From Solibacillus sp. FSL H8-0538 (GTDB taxonomy: Bacteria; Bacillota; Bacilli; Bacillales_A; Planococcaceae): 64,000 nt of DNA. Under the pieces are notes generated by a model. The model was not told the DNA's origin. It saw only the letters and a program-made list of their open reading frames with translations, and did not search any database. The DNA lies in assembly GCF_038003525.1 (NCBI RefSeq), contig NZ_JBBOPI010000001.1:1417001-1481000 (forward strand), read 5' to 3'. Each line of letters starts with the position of its first letter. The first letter of the stretch is position 1. Positions 52,252 through 60,962 of the stretch are shown here, piece by piece. Both the position numbers and the translations under genes were made by a program.

Positions 52252-52986
52252 ATGTATAGTTTGATGTCAGAGATTAGTCAGATATTTAGTGAGCCGATTA
52301 CCTTGTTTTTAAATTCATATGAACATTCCCCCCTAATAGTTGCAATACTCCTTGGTTTGGTGGGGGCTGTTGCACCATGTCAACTAACAGGAAATATGAG
52401 CGCCATTACTTTTTACGGTAACCGCACAATTCAGAAGGACAGATATTTGGGAGAGATTATATACTTTATTTTAGGGAAAGTAGTTGTTTTTAGTTTTATC
52501 GGATTGCTCGCTTGGCTATTTGGACAATCTTTCGAAACAAGAATGACGGAGTATTTTCCGATTTTCAGGAAAATTATTGGTCCATTAATGATTTTGACAG
52601 GGTTTGTTTTATTGGGCATATTAAAACTTCGCTTTCTTAACCGTGTAACAGCACATATTCCAATGGTATTGAAAGAAGGAAAGTTTGGATCATTTATGCT
52701 TGGGGTAAGTTTTTCACTAGCTTTCTGTCCAACAATGTTTGTTCTCTTTTTTATATGGCTGATGCCAACTGTAGTCTCAACTTCATATGGTTTTGTGTTA
52801 CCTGCTATTTTTGGTATTGCTACATCGATTCCACTAATCCTTTTATTTGGATTGATATGGTTTTTTGATGCGAAGCGATTTATTATGAAAAAAAGTATGA
52901 AGATAGGGAGAGCTGTACAAAAGATAGCTGGAGTTATACTTATAATTATTGGTGTTTTTGACACGATTACCTATTGGGGAATATAA
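52252..52986 (+). CDS. CcdA/TauE-SafE-like membrane protein of the copper cluster
   Basis: A 244-residue polytopic protein with six to seven TM helices. The first core helix carries GAVAPCQLTGNMSAITFYG and the fourth SFSLAFCPTMFVLFFIWL, so each half has a Cys-Pro-type pair (APC, FCP) as in DsbD/CcdA thiol-electron carriers and the SafE-like subgroup. It could carry reducing equivalents or copper across the membrane. It stands first in the copper-related gene run, behind tandem 11-bp repeats. Ribosome site GAAAGG; a short N-terminal extension is amphipathic. Confidence 0.75.
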   Translation: MYSLMSEISQIFSEPITLFLNSYEHSPLIVAILLGLVGAVAPCQLTGNMSAITFYGNRTIQKDRYLGEIIYFILGKVVVFSFIGLLAWLFGQSFETRMTEYFPIFRKIIGPLMILTGFVLLGILKLRFLNRVTAHIPMVLKEGKFGSFMLGVSFSLAFCPTMFVLFFIWLMPTVVSTSYGFVLPAIFGIATSIPLILLFGLIWFFDAKRFIMKKSMKIGRAVQKIAGVILIIIGVFDTITYWGI

Positions 52987-53195
52987 GTAATTTTAGAATA
53001 ATCATTTACTATTACGTAAAGCAATTCTTTGGATTTTCATATTAATCCATGTAAGTTGGTTGATAGCGGGTTAAAATATTTGTTTTCGGATTTGTATTAT
53101 TACTAGCGTTTGGCACATCATCTTTATTGTGATGTCGTCATAAAAGAACGATTTCAATTATTTTAGTATTTTGGGAATAAGGAGTGACATTAATA

Positions 53196-53684
53196 ATGCG
53201 TAAATCAGTTGTGTTAGTATTATTTCTATGCCTTGTTTTATTAGTGGCATGTTCAAATGGAAATGAAAAAAGCAATCAAGAAGAACAAAGCGAAAATACA
53301 GCAATCAACTCTGGTGACTTAAGAGAAGAGACCGCGTCTATCGAGGTGTTGCCCGAGTTCTTAGATAATAAATCGGAAGAGATCCAGAATCTATATATGT
53401 ACGTGGCAAAGAATAAGGAGCTATTGGAGCACATCCCTTGTTATTGTGGTTGTGGTGAATCTGTTGGTCATAAAAATAATTACGATTGTTTTATATACAA
53501 AAATAACGAAGATCATTCACTTGTTTGGGACGATCATGCGACTAGATGCGGTGTTTGTTTAGAAATTGCAACACAATCTATTAATGATTATAATGGCGGG
53601 AAATCTATTAAAGAGATTCGAATCTTGATTGATGAAAAATACCGAAGTGGATACGCAGAACCTACTTCAACTCCAAAAGTATAA
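53196..53684 (+). CDS. PCYCGC-motif lipoprotein
   Basis: A 162-residue exported lipoprotein: signal MRKSVVLVLFLCLVLLVA then Cys19. The mature chain contains EHIPCYCGCGESVGHKNNYDCF and DDHATRCGVCLEIA, i.e. the PCYCGC motif plus another CxxC pair and several His, a probable copper- or iron-binding site outside the membrane. The ATG is chosen over a GTG four codons earlier that sits on the ribosome site AAGGAG. It follows the CcdA/SafE-like gene by 209 bp and precedes a terminator. Confidence 0.88.
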   Translation: MRKSVVLVLFLCLVLLVACSNGNEKSNQEEQSENTAINSGDLREETASIEVLPEFLDNKSEEIQNLYMYVAKNKELLEHIPCYCGCGESVGHKNNYDCFIYKNNEDHSLVWDDHATRCGVCLEIATQSINDYNGGKSIKEIRILIDEKYRSGYAEPTSTPKV

Positions 53685-53734
53685 GAAAATGATACTTTGA
53701 CAATGTTATAAACACTTTTATTTAAATGACAAAG

Positions 53735-53776
53735 AAGACTGCCCCAAAATACAAAATTAGGGACAGTCTTTATTTT
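53735..53776 (+). terminator. Intrinsic terminator after the PCYCGC gene
   Basis: aagactg-cc / gg-cagtctt stem with inner A/T pairs (caaaatac...), followed by TATTTTTT. Confidence 0.8.
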
Positions 53777-53978
53777 TTGGATTACAAAGGGTATAGAGTG
53801 TTATATCAGGTTAAAGATTCGGTTTATACTATAAAAAAGAAAAAAGCATTCATTCTATTTATAGTAGTAAGATAAATAGCACGAACGAATTTTTACATAA
53901 GTAAATATTAAATCAAACTTAAATTTGTCTGTAATGAAGTAGTATAACATTTTAATATAAGGTTGGTGAATTCATAAA

Positions 53979-54641
53979 ATGAAAGTGTTGTTAGTAGATG
54001 ATGAAGAAAAGATTACAAATGTATTAGCTTCTTATTTCGAAAAAAATGGTGATATTACATACATTGCGAACACGGGAGAGTCCGCAATTCAATTAATAGA
54101 CCAAATACCTCTTGATATGATTATTCTAGATTTAATGTTACCAGATATGGATGGAGAAAGTATTTGTCAATATGTGAAGTTGAATTATGATGTTCCCGTC
54201 ATTATGTTAACGGCTAAGATTTCAATCGAAAGTAAAGTAACGGGATTCGAGCTTGGTGCTGATGATTATGTTGTGAAACCATTTCATCCTAAAGAGGTGA
54301 TAGTAAGAGCTGAAAGGCTGCTTCCAGAATCACATAAAAAACAGGTGATTACATCTGGAAATTTAGAGCTCCATAAAAATGAAAGACAAGTAGTATGGAA
54401 ACATCAAATTGTGCAGCTTACCCAACATGAATTCAATATTTTACTGTTACTAGCTGAAAGTCCAAAAAAGGTATTTAGTCGTGATGATATTATTCAAAAA
54501 TTATTTGGTTATGATACAGAAATACATCTACGTGTTATTGACCAACATATTAAAAATATTCGCAAGAAGATTAATAGAGATTATATACAAACCGTCTTTG
54601 GCTTAGGATATAAAATGAATGAGAAGGTTAAAAGCGAATGA
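53979..54641 (+). CDS. OmpR-family response regulator
   Basis: A 220-residue two-domain regulator. Receiver: acidic pair VDDEE at 7-10, phosphoacceptor Asp51 in MIILDLMLPDMDG, Thr in MLTAK, Lys in DDYVVKPF. The C-terminal winged helix has VQLTQHEFNILLLLAESPKKVFSRDDIIQ and VIDQHIKNIRKKI. Overlaps the kinase gene by 4 bp. Likely controls the copper genes around it; tandem 11-bp repeats upstream of the membrane-protein gene are candidate sites. Confidence 0.95.
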   Translation: MKVLLVDDEEKITNVLASYFEKNGDITYIANTGESAIQLIDQIPLDMIILDLMLPDMDGESICQYVKLNYDVPVIMLTAKISIESKVTGFELGADDYVVKPFHPKEVIVRAERLLPESHKKQVITSGNLELHKNERQVVWKHQIVQLTQHEFNILLLLAESPKKVFSRDDIIQKLFGYDTEIHLRVIDQHIKNIRKKINRDYIQTVFGLGYKMNEKVKSE

Positions 54642-55681
54642 AGTTTAGTATAAAAATTTCAGCAATTATTGCGATTTTTTCTACCTGTATGCTCCTCATG
54701 ATTACAGCTATATTGCTGTATAAAGGACATGAGCATTTAATGATGCTCCAAATTACAGATTCTGAAGTATTAATTCGCCATTTTGATATGGCATTAAGAG
54801 AAACAGCGTTTTGGTCAGTAGGTTTACTTATCATTGTCATAGTTGTTTCTAGTATATTAATTGCAAGAGTGTTGATACGCCCGATTCAAGAAATGGATCG
54901 GTTTGCATTGCGGCTTGTACGAGGAGAACGCAACTTAAGTATTAGCTATAAAGAAAATGATCAACTGGGTCAATTAGGACAATCATTAATAAAATTAGAT
55001 GAAACTTTGAGTACATACGAATTGCGTCGTAAAGAAATGACACAAGATCTCGCTCATGAAATCCGCAACCCACTAGCTTCAATAAAAAGTTACTTAAATG
55101 CATTTGAAGATGTTGTTTGGACAGCTACACCAGAGCGCCTACATGCATGTGTAGAAGAAATCAATCGACTTATTATCCTTGTTGGTGAACTTGATACGTT
55201 AAATGATATTAATAGCCCAACATTTAAAGTTGTAATGAAGGAACAACCGATTGCTTACTTAATCGAGCAATCCGTTATTACTTTGGCAAGCGAATTACTT
55301 GAAAAAGAATTACAGGTTGAATTGGATTTAGACAAAACTATCCATGCAAAAGTAGATGCACTTCGAATGAATCAAATTCTACACAATATTATTAAAAATG
55401 CAATGTATCATGTTCAAAAAGATGGGATCATCTCCATTAGGTTATATAAACAAAAAAAAGACTTTTTAATCATTGTGAAGGACAATGGAATTGGAATGGA
55501 TGAAGAGACAAGCAAGAAAATATTTGAGAGACATTTCCGAAGTGAAAATAAATATACTGGCAACGGTCTAGGTATGACGATTACACAAAAATTAGTACAG
55601 GCGCATGGAGGAACTATTACTGTAGGTAGTGAAAAGAATGTAGGGACAACTATAACGATCACAATGCCATCTTCTACATAA
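54638..55681 (+). CDS. Membrane sensor histidine kinase
   Basis: A 347-residue kinase. TM1 is KISAIIAIFSTCMLLMITAILL and TM2 SVGLLIIVIVVSSILIARVL; the extracytoplasmic loop between them is only about 40 residues and contains HEHLMMLQITDSE, with His and Met that might bind copper. Then HAMP, the H-box DLAHEIRNPLASIKSYL (His140), N-box IIKNAMYHV, G1 KDNGIGMDEE and G2 NGLGMTI. Starts inside the regulator's stop. A small His/Met-containing sensor loop next to copper genes suggests a CusS/CopS-like role, not proven. Confidence 0.93.
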   Translation: MKFSIKISAIIAIFSTCMLLMITAILLYKGHEHLMMLQITDSEVLIRHFDMALRETAFWSVGLLIIVIVVSSILIARVLIRPIQEMDRFALRLVRGERNLSISYKENDQLGQLGQSLIKLDETLSTYELRRKEMTQDLAHEIRNPLASIKSYLNAFEDVVWTATPERLHACVEEINRLIILVGELDTLNDINSPTFKVVMKEQPIAYLIEQSVITLASELLEKELQVELDLDKTIHAKVDALRMNQILHNIIKNAMYHVQKDGIISIRLYKQKKDFLIIVKDNGIGMDEETSKKIFERHFRSENKYTGNGLGMTITQKLVQAHGGTITVGSEKNVGTTITITMPSST

Positions 55682-55730
55682 TTTTTACACAATTTATTTG
55701 TATGCTAATTGCGAAAGGAGTGATTAGCAT

Positions 55731-57227
55731 ATGAAAAAAATAGTATTGGTAGGTATTATGATTAGTCTAGGATTACTCGGTGCATGTAGCAAAGGGGATA
55801 ATAATTCGTCTTTTAGTACTGAAATGGAAAGAATGGATCACTCTTCTATGAATATGGAAGGCTTGGATGAATCAACAATGGATATGAGCCACGAGTCTAT
55901 AGCAGAGTTAAAAAGTAGTCTTGGTGAAAATGAATTAACTTTTCCAAAAGTATTAAAACCAGATCAAGAAGTTAACAATTCTATTTCATATACGATTCAT
56001 GCTCAACAAGGTACGACTGAAATATTTGATGGAATTAATACTGAAACTTATGGCTATAACGGAAATTTTTTAGGACCGTTGATTCAAGTGGAAAAAGGAA
56101 TGGACGTCACTATTCATTTAGTGAATGATTTAAAAGAGGATACTACTTTCCATTGGCATGGCCTTGAAGTACCTGGTAGCGTAGATGGTGGTCCACATAC
56201 AGTATTGAAACCTGGCGAATCTGAAACGATTCAGTTTACTGTTAATCAAGATGCAGCTACATTATGGTTTCATCCACATCCTATGCATGAAACAGGAAAA
56301 CAAGTATTCAAAGGCTTAGCAGGACTGCTCTATATTGTTGATGAGAATAGTGAGCAGTTAAATATACCAAAGACATATACAGAAGATGATTTTCCAATAA
56401 TTTTACAGGATAAAACATTCTCGGTTGATAGACAAATTGATTATGACGCAGTGATGAATGCAGATGGGACAACAGGAGATACCCTACTGATTAATGGTGT
56501 TGTCGATCCAAAACTAACAGTTGATCGCAAAAAAGTTCGCTTACGCGTTTTAAACGGTTCTAATATGCGTAGTTACGTATTACATTTTAATAATGATATG
56601 GAATTTCAACAAATCGCAAGTGATGGAGGGTTTTTAAATAAGCCGAATACTACGAAAGAGATTGAGGTTTCGCCATCTGAACGAGTTGAAATCATCGTAG
56701 ATTTAACAAAAGTAAAAGAAAATGAAGTCTTGCTCGTTAATGAAGATAACACAACAATTTTGCCTATATATTTGAGAGAATCGAAAGAAAATAGTTTAAA
56801 GACAGCAGATATACTCAACAATCTTGCTATCCCTGATAGTGTGAAAAATAAAAAGGTCACAAAAACAATCAAATTGGCTGGGATGGGTAAAGTTGTAACA
56901 ATCAATGGTCAAAAATTTGATCCAGACCGAATTGATTTCATACAAAAACAAAATGAAACCGAAGTATGGGAAATTGAAAATGTAAATGACGCTATGGGCG
57001 GAATGAACCATCCATTCCATATACACGGAACACAATTTCAAGTTATATCGATTAATGGGGAAGCGCCACCGTCAAGTTTATCGGGTTTAAAAGATACAAT
57101 TTCTCTGAAACCAGGACAAAAGGCAAAAATAGCTGTAAAATTCACTCAAAAAGGAATCTATATGTTTCACTGTCATATTCTTGAACATGAGGATAATGGG
57201 ATGATGGGGCAAATTAAGGTGAATTGA
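55731..57227 (+). CDS. Lipoprotein multicopper oxidase
   Basis: A 498-residue exported oxidase: signal peptide with lipobox LGACSKG (Cys19), then a Met/His/Asp-rich stretch (ERMDHSSMNMEGLDESTMDM, SHES) likely to bind copper. All four copper motifs are present: TFHWHGLEVPG, LWFHPHPMHETG, MNHPFHIHGTQF and MFHCHILEHEDNGMM, the last with the type-1 Cys and axial Met. It resembles CueO/CotA-type cuprous oxidases. Ribosome site AAAGGAG. Follows the two-component pair by 49 bp and ends at a terminator; predicted to oxidise Cu(I) at the outer membrane face. Confidence 0.93.
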   Translation: MKKIVLVGIMISLGLLGACSKGDNNSSFSTEMERMDHSSMNMEGLDESTMDMSHESIAELKSSLGENELTFPKVLKPDQEVNNSISYTIHAQQGTTEIFDGINTETYGYNGNFLGPLIQVEKGMDVTIHLVNDLKEDTTFHWHGLEVPGSVDGGPHTVLKPGESETIQFTVNQDAATLWFHPHPMHETGKQVFKGLAGLLYIVDENSEQLNIPKTYTEDDFPIILQDKTFSVDRQIDYDAVMNADGTTGDTLLINGVVDPKLTVDRKKVRLRVLNGSNMRSYVLHFNNDMEFQQIASDGGFLNKPNTTKEIEVSPSERVEIIVDLTKVKENEVLLVNEDNTTILPIYLRESKENSLKTADILNNLAIPDSVKNKKVTKTIKLAGMGKVVTINGQKFDPDRIDFIQKQNETEVWEIENVNDAMGGMNHPFHIHGTQFQVISINGEAPPSSLSGLKDTISLKPGQKAKIAVKFTQKGIYMFHCHILEHEDNGMMGQIKVN

Positions 57228-57277
57228 TGATTCGAGTTATAAATCGAATACAAAAGTTGAATAATACTAACACATAG

Positions 57278-57318
57278 GCGTTTATTAAGTACAAAAGTTA
57301 CTTAATGAGCGTCTTTAT
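57278..57318 (+). terminator. Intrinsic terminator of the copper cluster
   Basis: ggcgtttattaagta / tacttaatgagcgtc stem with a short loop, then TTTATTT. Confidence 0.7.
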
Positions 57319-57443
57319 TTATGAATTGCACGTGAATGGTCAAAAATTTCCGACTTTCAATATTTTTGTGTAAATGACTTGATAACCTTTTCAGATAGGT
57401 AGTCACTTTTTGATTATTAATTGTTCTTGTTCGAAGGATTGAT

Positions 57444-57483
57444 TTTGGTTTTGAGAAAGGGGTACCCTTTCTCAAAATCCAAA
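57444..57483. repeat. Long near-perfect inverted repeat
   Basis: tttggttttgagaaaggg / ccctttctcaaaatccaaa: arms of about 17 bp with one offset and almost no spacer (centre ggtacc). No T tract. It lies at the edge of the transposase relics and might be a fused or terminal piece of a lost insertion sequence. Confidence 0.5.
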
Positions 57484-57507
57484 TTTGCGCTGCGCTTTCC
57501 TCCTGCT

Positions 57508-57745
57508 TATTCTGGAGATTCAAACATCGAGATTAGTTTTGCAAGCGCTTAGTTGAAACCAATTTGACAACGTGTAGGGAAACGTTAATTGTATTCTTCA
57601 AACTGTGACACTAAGAATCGTTCCAGAGCTTCTTCGTTCGGGAATTGTTCTTTGCGTCTCTTATATTTTTTTGCCTTGTTTTTTGTAGTTCACTTAAGTC
57701 GTTTCCTTGTTTATAATACGTGCTTTGAGGAATTTGTAGGACGTC
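57508..57745 (-). pseudogene. Transposase relics, IS3 OrfB-like start and possible IS256-type tail
   Basis: On the minus strand one frame gives CDVLQIPQSTYYKQGNDLSE, matching the N-terminal region of IS3-family OrfB. An overlapping frame then gives YKRRKEQFPNEEALERFLVS followed by QFEEYN, stop, RFPTRCQIGFN, stop, ALAKLISMFES, like the C-terminal tail of a mutator/IS256-type transposase with CAA-to-TAA nonsense changes. So two decayed elements seem to be joined. Family calls are from memory of motifs; the first is firmer than the second. Confidence 0.45.
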
Positions 57746-57924
57746 GCACAGTGCTCATGCCGACTATTAAAGAGTGTTATTTGGAATTACATCTATTTAC
57801 GTCCTATGATATGTGTTGCTTGCTATAAAATGTCATTCGTTACTCTATCTAGAATTATTATACCTGCATCTGATACACATACAATTACTAGTTAGTTGAT
57901 GCTCTATGTGTTGCTACATACTCA

Positions 57925-58110
57925 TTATTGAAATCTACTAATCTTAAACGCTGATAGGTCTAATGCAGATTTCCCAGTAGTAGCTAACTCGCTTAACGTT
58001 TCACCAACTGCGCTCGCAAATTTAAAACCATGACCCGAAAAACCAGCTGCAATCGCGATGTTTTTATAAGCGGGATGTGTATCGATAATAAAATAATCAT
58101 TCATTTTAAT
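57925..58110 (-). pseudogene. C-terminal stump of a monomeric sarcosine/N-methyltryptophan oxidase
   Basis: On the minus strand NDYFIIDTHPAYKNIAIAAG, FSGHGFKFASAVGETLSELA, then TTGKSALDLSAFKISRFQ and a stop. The HP-x-N/IAAGFSGHGFKFA block is the FAD-enclosing C-terminal motif of monomeric sarcosine oxidase and SolA/MTOX, which are about 380 residues. Only the last 60 residues remain; the upstream sequence cannot be read as the rest of the enzyme. A clear gene remnant. Confidence 0.75.
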
Positions 58111-58792
58111 GTTATAAATTCACAATAATTGTAATCTGTCGGAGGTTAATTTTACGTCACTGCATTTTTTTACACATGAATTGCACAATCGACCAAATCG
58201 CTATACGACTTATTCGTAAATAAGCGTCAGCAAGTGAGATCCTAGTCTTTTTGCACATATTTTTGGATATGTCGTATCGTCTTTTTCGTGATTTTACAAA
58301 GTCGCTTGGTTTATTTTAGAGATATTTTACTCATGTACATTTTATAGCGAAGAGCCAGAATTAATGAAGGAATTATTTGTACTAGACGTATGACTGAAGT
58401 AATGAATAATTAGCTATGAATTGTTTGAAAAAAATTTGTTCGCATGCTGAAGTCTGAAATTATGACAGCGCATGGGTAACTTAATGAAACCTGTCCAAGT
58501 GAATGATTACTAAAATCTGTTATTAAATTTATTGATTGCTGCCATCACCATCTCCTCTTTTATCTTCTTTAATGAATACATCATTTAGCTTGAACTATCA
58601 TTTTGTTTATATTTACAAAATAAAAAAAGTGAAATAGTTGTCAATTTCCTTGTATATAAATGCATGAATGGAACCTAAAAAAGTATTTCGTTTTTGTATA
58701 TTAATGGTTATTAGAAAATATTTTTTTATCATTTCCACTTTAGCCTTTTCATTCGGCTAAGCCTTGAATTTATTAATATATGCTACACAATT
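58111..58792. other. Decayed intergenic DNA, no intact gene
   Basis: Contains short protein-like stretches only. A plus-strand reading near 58335-58385 gives YSEEPELMKELFVLD before stops, with apparent frameshifts, and a minus-strand ATG near 58550 with AGAGGAG gives 11 codons. These look like leftovers of lost genes, unidentified. The last 150 bp are AT-rich and probably contain the peroxidase promoter. Confidence 0.4.
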
Positions 58793-58808
58793 AAAGGAGG
58801 AAAGACAG

Positions 58809-60185
58809 TTGATATACGATGATGACTATTCGTTCAGGGAAGTAAAATGTTCAAGTTCCAGTAATAACGATGGCAGTAAGTTCGGTCGGCTTTTTCCAAC
58901 TTTGCCGCCATTTGCCAAAGACACCGAAAAAGTAAGAGCCGCATTGCTGGAACTTGGGAAAAAGGGAGGAATAATGAACCAAGAGTCTAACAATCAAGAC
59001 AATCCCAGTATGCTTTCAGGCTTTACATTTTTGGGCCAATTTATCGATCATGATATAACATTCGATCCAACATCTAGTTTTGAACAACAGAATGATCCAG
59101 AAGCAATAAAGAATTTTCGAACACCTGTGCTAGAACTGGACAGTATTTATGGAGGGGGGCCTTTCGTAGATCCCCATTTATATGACATTACAACCGGAGG
59201 CATTAAGTTTTTAATTGAGAAGGTATCTTCAGCTGAGAATGCACCAAATGATATACCAAGAAACAGTCAAAACACAGGACTAATCGTAGATCCGCGAAAC
59301 GATGAACATATGATCATTGCTCAGCTTCATCTTGCATTCCTAAAGTTTCATAATGCGGTTGTGGATCATCTAGCTGATCGAATCAAGAATCCAATCGAAC
59401 GTTTTTTTGAAGCACAGAGACTTGTTCGTTGGCATTACCAATGGATTGTTCTACATGAGTTCTTACCTCATATTGTTGGTAAATCAATGGTGCGCCAAAT
59501 TCTTAAGGGAGGACGTAGATTCTACAAGTGGGAAAAAGAACCATTTATCCCTGTGGAGTTTGCAATCGCAGCATACCGATTTGGCCATAGCCAGGTTCGA
59601 CCTTTTTATCGAGTTAATGAAAGATTTGGAGCCTTAGTATTTGATGCCAGAATAAATCCAACTGATCCAGATCCAAATGATTTGCGCGGCGGTAAACGTG
59701 CTCAAAGGCGCTTCGTGCAATGGGACAACTTTTTCGACACTGGCACAGGCACTCCTCAGAAAGGAAAAAAGATTGATACGACGCTGTCTAGCCCCATGTT
59801 TGAGTTACCATTCGTACCATTCCCTAATTCTCTTGCCCAACGGAACTTTTTACGCGAACTGGCATTTGGTTTGCCATCTGGGCAGGACGTAGCGAGAAAA
59901 ATGTCTATTGAACCGCTCCTTCGTAGTGATTTGTCTGATGTCGCAGCGTTAGGTTTTGACCGAAAAACACCACTGTGGTTTTATATTCTTCGAGAAGCAG
60001 AAGTTAAAGCAGATGGAAGAAGATTAGGTCCAGTAGGTGGTCGGATAGTGGCAGAAGTACTGATTGGCTTGCTTGAAGAGGATAAGCAGTCTTTCTTAAG
60101 TCAAAACTCTAATTGGGTGCCAACACTGGGGACGAATGGAAAGTTTGGTATGGCAGATCTACTAAAATTTGCGGGTGTGGCTTAA
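58809..60185 (+). CDS. Animal-type haem peroxidase
   Basis: A 458-residue member of the peroxidase-cyclooxygenase superfamily, unusual in Firmicutes. Distal site LGQFIDHDITFDPTS has the Gln, Asp, His, Asp set of mammalian peroxidases. The Ca2+/substrate loop is LELDSIYGGGPF, the catalytic Arg lies in LIVDPRNDEHMIIAQLHLAF, and the proximal His in AAYRFGHSQVRPFY. No signal peptide is visible, so it may be cytosolic. The TTG start has a perfect AAAGGAGG 8 nt upstream; a TTG 15 codons earlier has none. It lies among transposase relics and decayed genes, consistent with transfer. Confidence 0.92.
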   Translation: MIYDDDYSFREVKCSSSSNNDGSKFGRLFPTLPPFAKDTEKVRAALLELGKKGGIMNQESNNQDNPSMLSGFTFLGQFIDHDITFDPTSSFEQQNDPEAIKNFRTPVLELDSIYGGGPFVDPHLYDITTGGIKFLIEKVSSAENAPNDIPRNSQNTGLIVDPRNDEHMIIAQLHLAFLKFHNAVVDHLADRIKNPIERFFEAQRLVRWHYQWIVLHEFLPHIVGKSMVRQILKGGRRFYKWEKEPFIPVEFAIAAYRFGHSQVRPFYRVNERFGALVFDARINPTDPDPNDLRGGKRAQRRFVQWDNFFDTGTGTPQKGKKIDTTLSSPMFELPFVPFPNSLAQRNFLRELAFGLPSGQDVARKMSIEPLLRSDLSDVAALGFDRKTPLWFYILREAEVKADGRRLGPVGGRIVAEVLIGLLEEDKQSFLSQNSNWVPTLGTNGKFGMADLLKFAGVA

Positions 60186-60279
60186 TATAGAGAAAAAAAT
60201 TTTATGACTTGGATAGTCCACAGAAATATTAATATGCAGTAACGATATGGTAGTAGAAGGTGGAATAGAGTCAATTATG

Positions 60280-60315
60280 AGCTTCTAGGACTAAAAATGT
60301 TCTAGGGGCTTTTTA
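60280..60315 (+). terminator. Intrinsic terminator of the peroxidase gene
   Basis: agcttctaggac / gttctaggggct stem with small mismatches, then T5. Confidence 0.65.
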
Positions 60316-60428
60316 CATGAGAAATGCAAGAAAACATCCAACTATTTATAAAGTGTTATATAATGGTTTTAATAGATTATTTTGGATAACTACCAAAAAT
60401 CGGGGGTGACTACTAGAGTATGATGATT

Positions 60429-60507
60429 GTTGATTAGAGTGAGCATAGCGAGGAAAGCGGCATATCGAACGCCGCCTGGAAAGCGTCCAGCCAGTACATA
60501 AATCAAC
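60429..60507. repeat. Bacillaceae-type dispersed intergenic repeat
   Basis: A 79-bp GC-richer block bounded by gttgatt / aatcaac, with two inner hairpins (gcggc...gccgc; ctgga aagcg tccag). The GTTGATT ... AAATCAAC boundary and GGAAAGCG motif recall a hairpin repeat widespread in Bacillaceae. The remainder of the 777-bp gap holds a weak IS3-like scrap on the minus strand near 60740-60790 (KCEVLQQGPRST) and a gacctag / ctaggtc hairpin. Confidence 0.55.
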
Positions 60508-60840
60508 CCTAAGTTACGGTGTTGAGCCAATATTTTTGGGTTTATAAACTAACTAAAATGAGGAATATTCCCGTAGTTCAAAAATATGACGTTATTCTAA
60601 AACATCGACAAAAGAAAGTAGAACGATTTAGATGTCTAAAATGAATTAGAACAGCGCAACTTAGAAGAGTAACGGTTCGCTGGTAACGGCAAATTAAAAT
60701 CGTAGACCGTGCAAGAAGTTGTGTTAAGACCTAGTTTTTTTGTGTGCTCCTAGGTCCTTGTTGTAGGACTTCGCACTTTTTACTAGCTTTAATTAGCTTT
60801 TAACTATCATATAGTAATTGATATTTTTATTTTCGAATAA

Positions 60841-60868
60841 TTGTGATAGACTATTATAGATTTATAAT
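60841..60868 (+). promoter_or_regulatory. Sigma-A-type promoter of mqo
   Basis: TTGTGA, 16 bp, TATAAT, about 95 bp before the mqo start codon. The leader contains GCGCCT twice but no structure I can name. Confidence 0.45.
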
Positions 60869-60962
60869 TGATACAGAAAAGGTGTATTCCTAGTCGCGCC
60901 TTGGCTTGGTGTGATAGCGCCTACATCCATTCTGCAAATATAGGGGAGTAAGGAAGGTTAAA

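Noticed and set aside
57589-57828. Plus-strand 79-codon frame
   Set aside because: Antisense to the transposase relic, which explains the open frame better.
60890-60950. mqo leader as a riboswitch
   Set aside because: It has a GCGCCT direct repeat, but no stable pairing or known aptamer pattern could be drawn.
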